Assembly: GCA_963695155.1 (NCBI GenBank)
Contig: CAVOGD010000006.1
Coordinates: forward strand, 248,001 to 312,000
DNA length: 64,000 bases
Source of the DNA: SG8-30 sp963695155
GTDB taxonomy: Bacteria; Pseudomonadota; Gammaproteobacteria; Steroidobacterales; Steroidobacteraceae
Direction: 5' to 3'
Shown here in pieces: positions 55,735 to 64,000 of the stretch. The position numbers and the translations under genes were made by a program. Within the stretch, counting starts at the first letter, position 1. Every line of letters starts with the position of its first letter. The notes under the pieces are model-generated. The model was given only the letters and a program-made list of their open reading frames with translations, made no database searches and was not told where the DNA came from.

Positions 55735-56931
55735 TCATCCCGCCGGGCGCGGCGCGGGTTCCACCCTGCCCTCGATGGCCTGCGTGAAGAGCGCGGCCAG
55801 GTTCTCGACCGTCAGCGGCAACGGGTTGCCGCCGCAGGAAGGATCGACCGCCGCCATCTTCGCCAGCGCCGGCACATGCTGCGGCGTGACGCCCAGCGTC
55901 GCCAGCGTGTGCGGGATCCCGATCCGCCTGCGCAGGTCCAGTATCCAGTCCAGGACCGCCGCGAAACCCTCACCGGGCAGGTCGAGATAGCGCGAAAGCG
56001 CGGCCAGCTGCGGCTCGATGGCCGGCCGGTTGAACGCCAGTACGTAGGGCATCACCACCGCATTGGTCAGGCCGTGATGCGTGTCCAGCGTCGCGCCGCA
56101 CGGGTGGCTCATGGCGTGCATCGCGCCCAGCCCCTTCTGGAACGCCGCCGCGCCCATGCTCGAGGCGATCATCATGTGGGCGCGCGCCTCCAGGTTGGCG
56201 CCGTCAGCAACGGCCACCGGCAGCCATTCCTTGATCAGCCGCATTCCCTCCAGCGCGATGCCCTGCGCCAGCGGGTGGTAGAACGGGCTGCAGTAGGCCT
56301 CGAGGTTGTGCGACAGCGCGTCCATGCCGACGGCGGCGGTCATAGCCGGCGGCAGCCCCACCGTGAGCGCCGGGTCGGCGATCACCATCGCCGGCAGCAT
56401 GCGCGGATGGAAGATGATCTTCTTGGTGTGGTCGCGCTGGTCGGTGATGACCGAGGCGCGCCCCACCTCCGAGCCGGTCCCCGACGTGGTCGGTACCGCC
56501 ACCACCGGCGCCATGCCCTCGACCTTGACGCGCGTGTACCAGTCCTCGCGGTCCTCGAAGTCCCACAGCGGCCGCGTCTGCCCCACCATCAACGCCACCG
56601 CCTTGGCGGCATCGAGCGCGCTGCCGCCGCCGAAGGCGATGACGCCGTCGTGCTGGCCGCGACCATAGGCCTCGACGCCGGCCGTGACGTTCTCCTCCAC
56701 CGGGTTGCCGCGCACGTCGGCAAACACCTCGCAGTGCAACCCGTCGTCGCGGCACGCCGCCAGCGCCTGCTTGACCATGGGCAGCGCCGCCAGCCCGGGA
56801 TCCGTCACCAGCAGCGGCCGCCGCATGCCCAGCGTGCGGCAGGCCCCCGGCAGCTCGCCGATCCTCCCCACGCCGAAACGGATGGCCGTCGGGTAGTTCC
56901 AGTTGCCTTTCAACGCAGCAATGTCGCCCAC
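55735..56931 (-). CDS. Iron-containing alcohol dehydrogenase (family III)
   Basis: A 398-residue NAD(P)-dependent dehydrogenase. GGGSALDAAKAVALM binds the cofactor, and VPTTSGTGSEVGRASVI is the family motif. Metal ligands are the His residues of GAMHAMSHPCGATLDTHHG and the Asp/His of GMDALSHNLEAYCSPFYH. Last gene of the gamma-glutamyl cluster, 13 bases after the aldehyde dehydrogenase. It would oxidise a primary alcohol of the substrate or intermediate. Confidence 0.9.
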   Translation of the reverse strand: MGDIAALKGNWNYPTAIRFGVGRIGELPGACRTLGMRRPLLVTDPGLAALPMVKQALAACRDDGLHCEVFADVRGNPVEENVTAGVEAYGRGQHDGVIAFGGGSALDAAKAVALMVGQTRPLWDFEDREDWYTRVKVEGMAPVVAVPTTSGTGSEVGRASVITDQRDHTKKIIFHPRMLPAMVIADPALTVGLPPAMTAAVGMDALSHNLEAYCSPFYHPLAQGIALEGMRLIKEWLPVAVADGANLEARAHMMIASSMGAAAFQKGLGAMHAMSHPCGATLDTHHGLTNAVVMPYVLAFNRPAIEPQLAALSRYLDLPGEGFAAVLDWILDLRRRIGIPHTLATLGVTPQHVPALAKMAAVDPSCGGNPLPLTVENLAALFTQAIEGRVEPAPRPAG

Positions 56932-56944
56932 GGGTGCTCCCTGC

Positions 56945-58345
56945 TCAGCGTGTGATCTTCTTGAGGTGATAGGACTTGGGTCGCGTGAGGTTGTGATAGC
57001 CGATTTCGGAGAGCGCGCCTCCGCGGCCGGTCGCCTTGCAGCCGGTCCAGCACAGGCCGGGGTCCAGGTAGTCCGCCCGGTTCATGAAGACGGTGCCGGT
57101 CTCGATGCGGGCGCCCAGCGCGGCCGCACGCCCGGGGTCGCTGGTCCACAGCGAGGCGGTCAGGCCGAAATCGCTGTCGTTCATCAGCGCCAGCGCCTCC
57201 TCGTCGCCGGCCACCTTCATGATGCCCACCACGGGCCCGAAACTCTCGTCACGCATCACCCGCATGGTGTGGTCCACGTCCACCAGCACCTGCGGCATCA
57301 GGTAGGTGCCGCCGTCGTCCTGCGGGAACTGCGCCGGGTCGACGAGCGGCGTGGCGCCCGCCGCGACCGCCTCGGCGGTCTGCGCGCGCACCTCGGCCGC
57401 AAAGCGCCGGTGCGCCATGGGACCCAGCGTGGTCGCCCCGTCCAGCGGATTGCCCAGCTCGTAGCCCGAGACGATCGCCACCGCCTTGTCGACGAAGGCA
57501 TCGTAGAGCGATGCCGTGACGTAGATGCGCTCGATGCCGCAGCAGCACTGCCCCGAGTTGTACATGGCGCCGTCCACCAGCGTCTCGACCGCCGCATCCA
57601 GGTCGGCGTCCTCCATGACGTAGCCGGGGTCCTTGCCGCCCAGCTCGAGGCCCAGCCCCGTGAAGGTGCCCGCCGCGGCCCGCTCGATGGCGCGGCCGCC
57701 CTCGACCGAACCGGTGAAGTTGATGAAGCCGAAGCTGCCGGCCGCGATCAGCCGCTCGGTCGTGGCATGGTCGAGGGCGATGTCCACGAACAGCCCGCGC
57801 GGCAGCCCGGCCTCCTCGAAGGCACGCACCATGCGCTGCCCCACCAGCATGGTCTGCGTGGCGTGCTTCAGGACCACGGCATTGCCCGCCATCAGCGCCG
57901 GCGCGATGCTGTTGATCGCGGTGAGATACGGGTAGTTCCACGGCGCGACCACGAACACGACGCCGTGCGGCTCGCGCACGATGCGGCGCTCGAAGCGCTC
58001 GGAAGACTCGACCACGATCGGCGCCAGCACCCGCGCGGCGATCTCGGCCATGTAGGCGGTGCGCTCGCTGACCCCGCGGAACTCGCCGCCGTAGCGCACC
58101 GGCCGGCCCATCATCCAGGCCAGCTCGGGCACGACCTCGTCGTTCATCGCGCCCAGCCGCGCCACGCCGGCCTGCACCAGCGCGACGCGCTCCGCCAGCG
58201 GCCGCGCGGCCCATTCGCGCTGCCGGTCACGCGCCGCGGCGATGAGGCGCGCCGCCTCGGCGGGCGCGGCGACGGGGCGTTCCGCGTAGACCGAGCCGTC
58301 CACGGGGGACACGCACTGCAGGACCTTCTGTGCACCCATCGTCAC
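56945..58345 (-). CDS. NAD-dependent aldehyde dehydrogenase
   Basis: A 466-residue aldehyde dehydrogenase. NAD-binding region VVAPWNYPYLTAINSIAPAL, FTGSVEGGRAIE, GLELGGKDPGYV and the catalytic Cys in NSGQCCCGIERIYV. The GTG start overlaps the glutamine synthetase stop (GTGA); an ATG two codons later is the alternative. In this cluster it would oxidise an amine-derived (gamma-glutamylated) aldehyde. It could also be considered for the missing sulfolactaldehyde dehydrogenase, but its neighbours argue against that. Confidence 0.88.
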   Translation of the reverse strand: MTMGAQKVLQCVSPVDGSVYAERPVAAPAEAARLIAAARDRQREWAARPLAERVALVQAGVARLGAMNDEVVPELAWMMGRPVRYGGEFRGVSERTAYMAEIAARVLAPIVVESSERFERRIVREPHGVVFVVAPWNYPYLTAINSIAPALMAGNAVVLKHATQTMLVGQRMVRAFEEAGLPRGLFVDIALDHATTERLIAAGSFGFINFTGSVEGGRAIERAAAGTFTGLGLELGGKDPGYVMEDADLDAAVETLVDGAMYNSGQCCCGIERIYVTASLYDAFVDKAVAIVSGYELGNPLDGATTLGPMAHRRFAAEVRAQTAEAVAAGATPLVDPAQFPQDDGGTYLMPQVLVDVDHTMRVMRDESFGPVVGIMKVAGDEEALALMNDSDFGLTASLWTSDPGRAAALGARIETGTVFMNRADYLDPGLCWTGCKATGRGGALSEIGYHNLTRPKSYHLKKITR

Positions 58346-59709
58346 GCCCTTTCGAAGCCGCGCGCCACTTCCCAGTCGGTGACGCGGCGATCGTATTCGA
58401 ACTGTTCCCAGCGCGCCGCATGGACGTAATGGTCCACCACCTCGTCGCCCAGCGCGGCGCGCAGCATGGCCGACTCGTCCAGCGCCGCGGTCGCGGCGCG
58501 CAGCGTGGTCGGCACCTCGCGCACCTCCTTGCTGCGGTAGGCGTTGCCCACGAACGCCGGCTCCAGTTCACGCTGCTGGTCGATGCCGTCCAGGCCGGCC
58601 GCCAGCAGTGCCGCCATGGCGAGGTACGGGTTGAGGTCGGCGCCGCCGACGCGGCACTCGACCCGCACCGAGCGCGATCCCGCGCCGCAGATGCGGTATC
58701 CCGCCGTGCGGTTGTCCAGGGACCATACCGCCTTGGTCGGCGCAAAGGTGCCGGCCGCGAAGCGCTTGTACGAATTGATGTACGGGGCCAGGAAATAGGT
58801 GATGGCGCCGGCGTGGTGCAGCAGGCCGGCCAGGTAATGGCGCATCAGCGCCGACATGCCGTGCTGGCCCTTCGGGTCGTGGAACAGGGGCTTGCCGGCC
58901 TCGCTCCACAGCGACTGGTGGATGTGCGACGAACTGCCCGCGGACCTGTAGTTCCATTTCGCCATGAAGCTGACCGAATGCCCCTTGGCCCAGGCGATCT
59001 CCTTGCAGGCGTTCTTGATGATCGCGTGCCGGTCCGCCATGGCGAGCGCGTCCGTGTAGCGGACGTTGATCTCTTCCTGCCCGGCACTCGCTTCGCCCTT
59101 CGAACACTCCACCGGGACGTCGGCGTCGTTCAGCCCGTTGCGGATGGCGCGCATCACATCCTCCTCCTTGGTGGTCTGGAAGATGTGGTAGTCCTCGTTG
59201 TAGGCGCTCGCCAGCGTGAGGTTGCGGTAACCGGCCGCCTGGGCCGCCTCGAAGCTGTCCTTGAACAGGAAGAACTCCAGTTCCGAGGCCATCATGGCCC
59301 GCATGCCGGCCGCCTGCAGCCTCGCCACCTGCTTCTTGAGGATCGCGCGCGGCGCATGCGGCACCGCCGCACGGCTGTGGTGATCGAGCACGTCGCAGAT
59401 CACCAGGGCGGTCCCCGCCAGCCATGGAATGCGGCGCAGCGTGGCCAGGTCGGGCTTCATGACGTAGTCGCCGTAGCCGGCCTCCCAGCTGGTCGAGCGG
59501 TAGCCCTCCACCGTCTCCATTTCCATGTCGGTGGCGAGCACGTAGTTGCAGCCGTGCGTCTCCTCCCAGCCGCCATCGACGAAGTACTCCGCATGGAAAC
59601 GCTTGCCCATCAGGCGGCCCTGCATGTCCACCTGGGCCACGATGACCGTGTCGATCCGGCCTGCGGCGACTTCCTGTTTCAGTTCGTCGAAAGAGAGTTT
59701 GCCCGCCAT
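58342..59709 (-). CDS. Glutamine synthetase-family gamma-glutamyl ligase
   Basis: A 455-residue protein with the glutamine synthetase catalytic domain: SELEFFLFKDSFEAA near residue 140 (metal-binding Glu), GQEEINVRYTDALAMADRHA, KWNYRSAGSSSHIHQSLW and the GSRSVRVECRVGGADLNPYL C-terminal block. Residues differ from GlnA and match the GlnA3/GlnA4/PuuA/IpuC group that joins glutamate to amines. Start at 59709 with no strong alternative. It would activate the amine substrate of the cluster. Confidence 0.85.
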   Translation of the reverse strand: MAGKLSFDELKQEVAAGRIDTVIVAQVDMQGRLMGKRFHAEYFVDGGWEETHGCNYVLATDMEMETVEGYRSTSWEAGYGDYVMKPDLATLRRIPWLAGTALVICDVLDHHSRAAVPHAPRAILKKQVARLQAAGMRAMMASELEFFLFKDSFEAAQAAGYRNLTLASAYNEDYHIFQTTKEEDVMRAIRNGLNDADVPVECSKGEASAGQEEINVRYTDALAMADRHAIIKNACKEIAWAKGHSVSFMAKWNYRSAGSSSHIHQSLWSEAGKPLFHDPKGQHGMSALMRHYLAGLLHHAGAITYFLAPYINSYKRFAAGTFAPTKAVWSLDNRTAGYRICGAGSRSVRVECRVGGADLNPYLAMAALLAAGLDGIDQQRELEPAFVGNAYRSKEVREVPTTLRAATAALDESAMLRAALGDEVVDHYVHAARWEQFEYDRRVTDWEVARGFERA

Positions 59710-59755
59710 CTGTATTGCCCGTCTCGGTTGCAGGGTTTCAGGAAACGGCGCCCCT

Positions 59756-59787
59756 CGCTGCCAGGGGAGTCCTTGCCCCTGGCAGCG
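59756..59787 (-). other. Intercistronic stem-loop between dctP and the glutamyl ligase gene
   Basis: CGCTGCCAGGGG / CCCCTGGCAGCG is a perfect 12-bp stem with an 8-base loop, in the 119-base gap between the two minus-strand genes. It is not followed by T residues. It may protect the 3' end of abundant dctP mRNA or reduce read-through into the ligase gene. Confidence 0.55.
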
Positions 59788-59828
59788 AACAGTCGCCGGT
59801 CAGCTGGAGTGCCACGGCCCGCTCGCCG

Positions 59829-60890
59829 TCACGCGCTGCGATACGGAGGTCCGGCCTTGGACATGAGCGCGTTGTACTCCTTGAGGATCTGCACGACCTT
59901 GGCAGTCCGCGGGCTCTTCTGGGCGATCTCGTCCCAGAACTTCAGCGCCTCGTCCTCGACCGTCTTCCATTCCGCCTCGGGAATGGTCGTCAGCTTCATC
60001 TTATCGCCCTTGACCCGCAGGTGCGCCTCGCCGCCCCAGTACCAGTGCTGGCGATAGTAGTGCGAGCTGTCCATGCACACGCGGAACAGTTCCTGCAGGT
60101 GCGGCGGAACCGCGTTCCATGCATCCGTGTTGGCGAAGTAGGAGCCGATCCAGGCACCCGAGATGTTGTTGGTCAGGAAGTAGTTGGTCACGTCGGCCCA
60201 GCCGACCGTGTAGTCCTCGGTGATGCCGGACCAGGCGATGCCGTCCAGCTCGCCGGTCTGCACCGCGACTTCGATGTCCTCCCAGGGCAGCGTGACCGGC
60301 ACCACCCCGAAGCGCTGCAGGAAGCGGCCCGCCGTCGGGAACGTGAAGACCCGCTTGCCCTTGAGGTCGGCCAGGCTGTGGATCGGCTTGACCGTGTTGA
60401 AATGGCAGGGATCCCAGGCACCGGCGCTCAGCCAGGTGACCCCCTTGATCTCGTTGTAGGCCTCCTCCCAGATCTGCCGCAGGCCGTACTGGTTGAACAG
60501 CACCGGCACGTCCAGGCTGTAACGGCATGCAAACGGGAAGTAGCCGCCGAATACCGCGATGTCGGCCGGCGCGGCGATCGAGTCGTCGTCGCTCTGCACC
60601 GCGTCGATGGTGCCCTGCTGCATGGCCCGGAACAGCTCGCCCGTCGGCACCAGCTGGTCGGCATAGTAGAGCTCGATCACCATCTCGCCGTTGGCGATCT
60701 TGTTGAAGGCATCGATGGACGGCTTGATGACGTGCTCGGCCAGCGCCGGGCCGGCATAGGTCTGCAACCGCCACTTGATGGTCGTCTTCTTCTGCGTCTG
60801 GACCTCGGGGCCCGGCGAGCAGGCGGTGGCCGCCGCCGCCGCTGCCGCACCCAGTCCCGCCTTGATCAGGAAATCGCGTCTGTTGTTCAC
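59829..60890 (-). CDS. TRAP transporter substrate-binding protein with Tat-type signal
   Basis: A 353-residue solute receptor. The start MNNRRDFLIKAGLGAAAAAA has a twin-arginine-like motif and a lipobox-like end (ATACSP), so it may be exported folded by the Tat system and lipid-anchored. Core: LQTYAGPALAEHVIKPSIDA, QQGTIDAVQSDDDS and LKGKRVFTFPTAGRFLQRFG, the latter with the ligand-binding Arg. It follows the large permease in a dctQ-dctM-dctP order. The substrate is unknown; the cluster suggests an amine, amino-alcohol or carboxylate. Confidence 0.85.
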   Translation of the reverse strand: MNNRRDFLIKAGLGAAAAAAATACSPGPEVQTQKKTTIKWRLQTYAGPALAEHVIKPSIDAFNKIANGEMVIELYYADQLVPTGELFRAMQQGTIDAVQSDDDSIAAPADIAVFGGYFPFACRYSLDVPVLFNQYGLRQIWEEAYNEIKGVTWLSAGAWDPCHFNTVKPIHSLADLKGKRVFTFPTAGRFLQRFGVVPVTLPWEDIEVAVQTGELDGIAWSGITEDYTVGWADVTNYFLTNNISGAWIGSYFANTDAWNAVPPHLQELFRVCMDSSHYYRQHWYWGGEAHLRVKGDKMKLTTIPEAEWKTVEDEALKFWDEIAQKSPRTAKVVQILKEYNALMSKAGPPYRSA

Positions 60891-60995
60891 TGTCCGAACC
60901 TCCTCCTCGTTATGAGCACACCGCTTAACGTCGGTCCGCGTGCCCTCACCCGCATCCCGGGATGTTCACGGCACCGAACCCGGCCATCGCGGACC

Positions 60996-62318
60996 CTAGT
61001 TTCCATAGACCGTATTCGGCAGCCACATGGCGATGCCGGGGAACACCATCAGCAGGACCATGCCGACCATCATCACCAGCACGAACGGGATGATCGAGCG
61101 ATAGATGTCCATGAGCGAGATCTCGGGCGGTGCCATCGCCCGCATCAGGAACAGGTTGTAGCCGAATGGCGGCGTCATGTACGCGATCTGGCAGGTGATG
61201 GTGTAGAGCACGCCATACCAGATCGGGTTGAAGCCGAGTGCGATCACCAGCGGCACGTACAGCGGCGCCACGATGACCAGCATGGCCGTGTCGTCCAGGA
61301 ACGTGCCCATGAGGATGAACGAGAGCTGCATCATGATCAGTATGGTCCAGGGACTGAGATGCCAGCGCTCGATGAGCAGCGACTGGATCGCGTGCACGGC
61401 GCCCAGCCCGTCGAAGACGGCGCCGAAGCACATCGCCGCCAGGATGACCCACATGAACATGCAGCTCACGCCCAGCGACTTGCGCAGCGTCTCCTCCATG
61501 ACCGCACGCGTGAGGCGCCGCTTGACGAAGGCCGCGGCCGTGGCGGCCGTGGCGCCGACCGCCGAGCTCTCCACCAGGCTGGTGACCCCCATGATGAACA
61601 GCCCGGTCATCGCGAAGAAGATCAGGATGGGCAGGATCCCGGCCCGCAGCAGCTTGAGTTTCTCGACCATCGGCATCTGCCGCTGCTCGATGGGCAGCGG
61701 CGGCCCCAGTTCCGGCCGGAACCAGCAGCGCACCAGGATGTAGAGCATGAACAGGCCGGCCAGCATCAGCCCCGGGAAGACACCCGCCAGCCACAGCTGG
61801 CCGACCGGCTGCCTGGCAATCATGGCGTACAGCACCAGCACGACGCTGGGCGGAACCAGGATGCCGAGCGAACTGCCCGCCTGGATGACGCCGGTAATCA
61901 TCACCTTGTCGTAACCGCGCCGCAGCATCTCCGGCAGCGCGATGCTGGCGCCGATCGCCATGCCCGCCACGCTCAGCCCGTTCATGGCCGAGATGACGAT
62001 CATCAGGCCGATGGTGCCCAGCGCAAGCCCGCCGGGCAGCGGCCCGCACCAGACGTGGAAGGCCTCGTACAGGTCGTTGGCGATGCCCGACTCGGACAGC
62101 ATGTAGCCCATGTAGATGAACAGCGGCAGCGTCAGCAGCGGATACCAGTTGAAGAGCGTGAAGGCGGCGGCGAACGGCAACTCGACGCCGCCCACGCCCC
62201 ACAGCGCCAGCGCGAAAGCCGCGGCCACGAAGCCGATCGCACCGAAGACGCGCTGGCCGGTCAGCAGCATCAGCAGCATCGACGAGAACATCAGCAGGGC
62301 GATGACTTCGTACATCAT
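60996..62318 (-). CDS. TRAP transporter large permease (second system)
   Basis: A 440-residue DctM-type permease. Features: PLLTLPLFIYMGYMLSESGI, NGLSVAGMAIGASIALPEML, GILVPPSVVLVLYAMIA and MGTFLDDTAMLVIVAPLYVP. The first of two ATGs (62318) overlaps the dctQ stop (ATGA). It is a distinct subtype from the DctM at 36853. Confidence 0.92.
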   Translation of the reverse strand: MMYEVIALLMFSSMLLMLLTGQRVFGAIGFVAAAFALALWGVGGVELPFAAAFTLFNWYPLLTLPLFIYMGYMLSESGIANDLYEAFHVWCGPLPGGLALGTIGLMIVISAMNGLSVAGMAIGASIALPEMLRRGYDKVMITGVIQAGSSLGILVPPSVVLVLYAMIARQPVGQLWLAGVFPGLMLAGLFMLYILVRCWFRPELGPPLPIEQRQMPMVEKLKLLRAGILPILIFFAMTGLFIMGVTSLVESSAVGATAATAAAFVKRRLTRAVMEETLRKSLGVSCMFMWVILAAMCFGAVFDGLGAVHAIQSLLIERWHLSPWTILIMMQLSFILMGTFLDDTAMLVIVAPLYVPLVIALGFNPIWYGVLYTITCQIAYMTPPFGYNLFLMRAMAPPEISLMDIYRSIIPFVLVMMVGMVLLMVFPGIAMWLPNTVYGN

Positions 62319-62827
62319 GGCAGCGGTTCCCCGCGCGCCCTGGCCAGGTCCCGGAAGAAGGTGGCGATCACCTGCAGCAGCATCAGGCCGATGCCGGCCG
62401 TCATGACGATCTTGATCGGCGCCATGTACGGCGCCCACGCCGAGTAGTTCCGCTGGCCGTACTCGAGCGCGTATTGCGTGCTTGACACGCCGCCGTAGAT
62501 GAGCACCACGATGTAGAACAGCAGGAACGCGGAGGTGATCGTGTCGAAGAAGGCCTGCCGCCGGGGCGCCCACCGGCAGTACAGGACGTCCATCCTGACG
62601 TGGGCGTCGAGCTGCATCGAGTACGCACCGCCCAGCAGGTAGTAGGCGGCCATGGTCATCTGCGCCACTTCCACGACCCACAGGAGCGGCAGGTTGAAAG
62701 CGGTCCGCGCGATGGAGGACACCAGCAGCACGCCGATCATGACGAAGATGAGGTACATGACCATGCGGCCCACGCGGCGGTTGAGGGCCTCGACGTAGCG
62801 CACGTAGAGTTGTACTGCTCTCGGCAT
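62315..62827 (-). CDS. TRAP transporter small permease (second system)
   Basis: A 170-residue DctQ with four membrane segments (MYLIFVMIGVLLVSSIARTA, LLWVVEVAQMTMAAYYLLGG, and two more). I chose the ATG at 62827 in front of PRAVQLYVRYVEAL because the upstream extension is Arg-rich and unlike the family. Stop overlaps dctM. Confidence 0.87.
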   Translation of the reverse strand: MPRAVQLYVRYVEALNRRVGRMVMYLIFVMIGVLLVSSIARTAFNLPLLWVVEVAQMTMAAYYLLGGAYSMQLDAHVRMDVLYCRWAPRRQAFFDTITSAFLLFYIVVLIYGGVSSTQYALEYGQRNYSAWAPYMAPIKIVMTAGIGLMLLQVIATFFRDLARARGEPLP

Positions 62828-62879
62828 GGTCTGCTGTCCCCTCCCCTGCTCCGGACGATGCCAGCGCCGCCGTTCGCGG

Positions 62880-63728
62880 TCAGGTGCGCAGCAAGGCTGC
62901 GCGTGCCTCGATGAGGTGCCGCGCGAGGCGTGTCGCGATGGCCGATTGCTCGGCCGCACCCGCTATCAGGTCGTTGCGGATCTCGATCATCACGTTCAGC
63001 AGGCCGTGCGGCACGGCGTGCTGCGCCAGCGTGTAGGTCACGCCGTCCTCGGGCCCGTAAGGCTCGTTGCGACCGATGCGCCAGCCGCCCTCGGCCGTGA
63101 TGAGCCGGATCATCTCTTCGGCCAGCCGCGCGTCCACGTCGTGCAGGATGCCGATCTCGAGTTCGCGGCTGCGCTGCTTGAAGACCGGCGTGAACGAGTG
63201 GACGCTGACCAGCGCCGGCGCCGGACCTGCGTCCAGCCTTGCCTGCAGCAGGTCCGCCAGCGTGTCGCGGAACGGCAGGTAATACCGGTCGACGCGCTGC
63301 TGACGCGCCGCGGCGGACAGGCCGACATTGCCGGGGATCCTGTGGACTTCGCTCTCCACCGCCATGGCGCTTTGCGCCTGCGGAGGGCGATTGCAGTCGT
63401 AGACCAGGCGTGAGACGCGCGGCATGACCAGCGGCGCGTCGAGCTGCACGGACATTGCCCGCGCCACCGCCGCCGCACCGGGGTCCCACACGATATGGCT
63501 CAGGAGCAGGTCGCTGGCCAGGCCGAGCGTCCCCAGTTCCGGCGGGATGAAATGGGAAGCGTGCTCGCACACCAGCACGAACCCGCCCGCACCGTGCGGG
63601 TTGACGACCTCAACGGTCAGATCGACCCCTCGATCTGCCGCGGCGACCGCGGGCGATTGTTGTTCTTTAGGTGCCAAGCGCGCCCCCCTCGACGCTTGAT
63701 TGTCTATATTTCTTCTGTCACTCTCCAA
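62880..63728 (-). CDS. N-formylglutamate amidohydrolase-family hydrolase
   Basis: A 282-residue zinc hydrolase of the HutG-like amidohydrolase family. Zinc and substrate residues appear in FVLVCEHASHFIPPELGTLG, MPRVSRLVYDCNRPP and VSVHSFTP, with EIRNDLIA near the end. Such enzymes remove an N-acyl group from glutamate. In this cluster it could release glutamate from the oxidised gamma-glutamyl product; HutG itself would need histidine genes, which are absent. The start is uncertain: the frame opens with TTG at 63728, and a TTG at 63677 is also possible. Confidence 0.75.
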   Translation of the reverse strand: MESDRRNIDNQASRGARLAPKEQQSPAVAAADRGVDLTVEVVNPHGAGGFVLVCEHASHFIPPELGTLGLASDLLLSHIVWDPGAAAVARAMSVQLDAPLVMPRVSRLVYDCNRPPQAQSAMAVESEVHRIPGNVGLSAAARQQRVDRYYLPFRDTLADLLQARLDAGPAPALVSVHSFTPVFKQRSRELEIGILHDVDARLAEEMIRLITAEGGWRIGRNEPYGPEDGVTYTLAQHAVPHGLLNVMIEIRNDLIAGAAEQSAIATRLARHLIEARAALLRT

Positions 63729-63814
63729 TTGTCAAGTTATTTACGAAACGACGGTCTTCCCGATAACATGGGACGGTACCCCGGCACAGCCGCGCGGATC
63801 CGCGTGCAGCGACG

Positions 63815-64000
63815 ATGATGGAATCGACCCAAGAGCTTACCGTAGCCGAGCGAGTGCGCAGCCAGTTCGGCACGTTGACCCGCGCCGAGCGCCAGTTCGC
63901 CAACATCCTCGTGGAGAACTACCCGGTTTCGGGGCTCGGCAGCATCACGGCCATTGCCGAATCGTCCGGCGTGTCGACGGCGACGGTGGCGCGCACCGTC
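63815..64000 (+). CDS. RpiR/MurR-family regulator (N-terminal part)
   Basis: The first 62 codons of a helix-turn-helix regulator, cut by the window end. The sequence (ELTVAERVRSQFGTLTRAER, then ITAIAESSGVSTATVARTV) is the RpiR-type DNA-binding domain; a SIS sugar-phosphate domain should follow. It is divergent from the hydrolase across 86 bases of AT-rich sequence, and is the obvious regulator of the gamma-glutamyl/TRAP cluster. Confidence 0.82.
   Translation, partial: MMESTQELTVAERVRSQFGTLTRAERQFANILVENYPVSGLGSITAIAESSGVSTATVARTV

Noticed and set aside
63661..63814. Possible inverted repeat in the AT-rich region between the hydrolase and the RpiR gene
   Set aside because: Short AT-rich matches only; no convincing repeat of the RpiR type.

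Overview
The window is about 64 kb of GC-rich, densely coded bacterial chromosome. Gene content (split fad genes, a type IV pilus minor-pilin operon with pilY1, ribF-ileS-lspA-ispH, murJ, rplU-rpmA-obgE opposite ispB, an UrcA-family protein, TonB receptor, RND pump) points to a gammaproteobacterium, probably in or near the Nevskiales/Steroidobacterales/Xanthomonadales group. That placement is inference. No rRNA, CRISPR array, prophage or insertion sequence was seen.

Layout. 1-4.6 kb: fatty-acid beta-oxidation (fadB end, thiolase, a fadJ-like gene with one frameshift). 4.7-10.5 kb: a TPR protein, a decayed TIR-TPR gene, a truncated beta-barrel and a SLOG-plus-transmembrane protein, which look like remnants of a conflict island. 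10.7-15.7 kb: an RND efflux operon with its TetR regulator and a palindromic operator. 15.8-18.6 kb: small genes, a cyclic-di-GMP-I riboswitch upstream of a repeat protein, an UrcA protein, tRNA-Thr(CGT) and a Fur-family regulator. 18.7-24.9 kb: fimT-pilV-pilW-pilX-pilY1-pilE, each overlapping the next. 24.9-35.3 kb: housekeeping (ispH, lspA, ileS, ribF, murJ, rpsT, obgE, rpmA, rplU, ispB, tRNA-Pro(CGG)).

35.3-54.2 kb is the most interesting part: what looks like a sulfosugar catabolic island. On the minus strand lie a GH31 glycosidase, a fucose-isomerase-type isomerase, a LacD/YihT-like class I aldolase, a YihV-like PfkB kinase and a GntR/HutC regulator. Divergent from them, on the plus strand, are the two subunits of an (R)-sulfolactate sulfo-lyase (suyA, suyB), the two sulfolactate dehydrogenases that together racemise sulfolactate (comC and slcC), and glycerol-3-phosphate dehydrogenase and glycerol kinase. 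A TonB receptor and a TRAP transporter next door could supply the substrate. The proposed route is sulfoquinovosyl-glycerol to sulfoquinovose plus glycerol; sulfoquinovose through sulfofructose and its phosphate to dihydroxyacetone phosphate plus sulfolactaldehyde; then sulfolactate to pyruvate plus sulfite. The sulfolactaldehyde dehydrogenase step has no dedicated gene in the island. The same palindromic motif precedes both the TonB receptor and suyA, which suggests one regulon.

54.3-64 kb: a universal stress protein, a TorF-like porin, then a second catabolic cluster (iron alcohol dehydrogenase, aldehyde dehydrogenase, gamma-glutamyl-ligase-type glutamine synthetase, TRAP transporter, N-formylglutamate amidohydrolase-type hydrolase) beside a divergent RpiR-family regulator cut by the window end. 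It fits degradation of an amine or amino-alcohol by gamma-glutamylation.

A caution: several otherwise intact genes (fadJ-like, RND adaptor, pilW, pilY1, obgE) carry single-base frameshifts. Because obgE is normally essential, consensus errors in the assembly are the likeliest cause for at least some. The TIR gene, in contrast, has many lesions and looks truly decayed.
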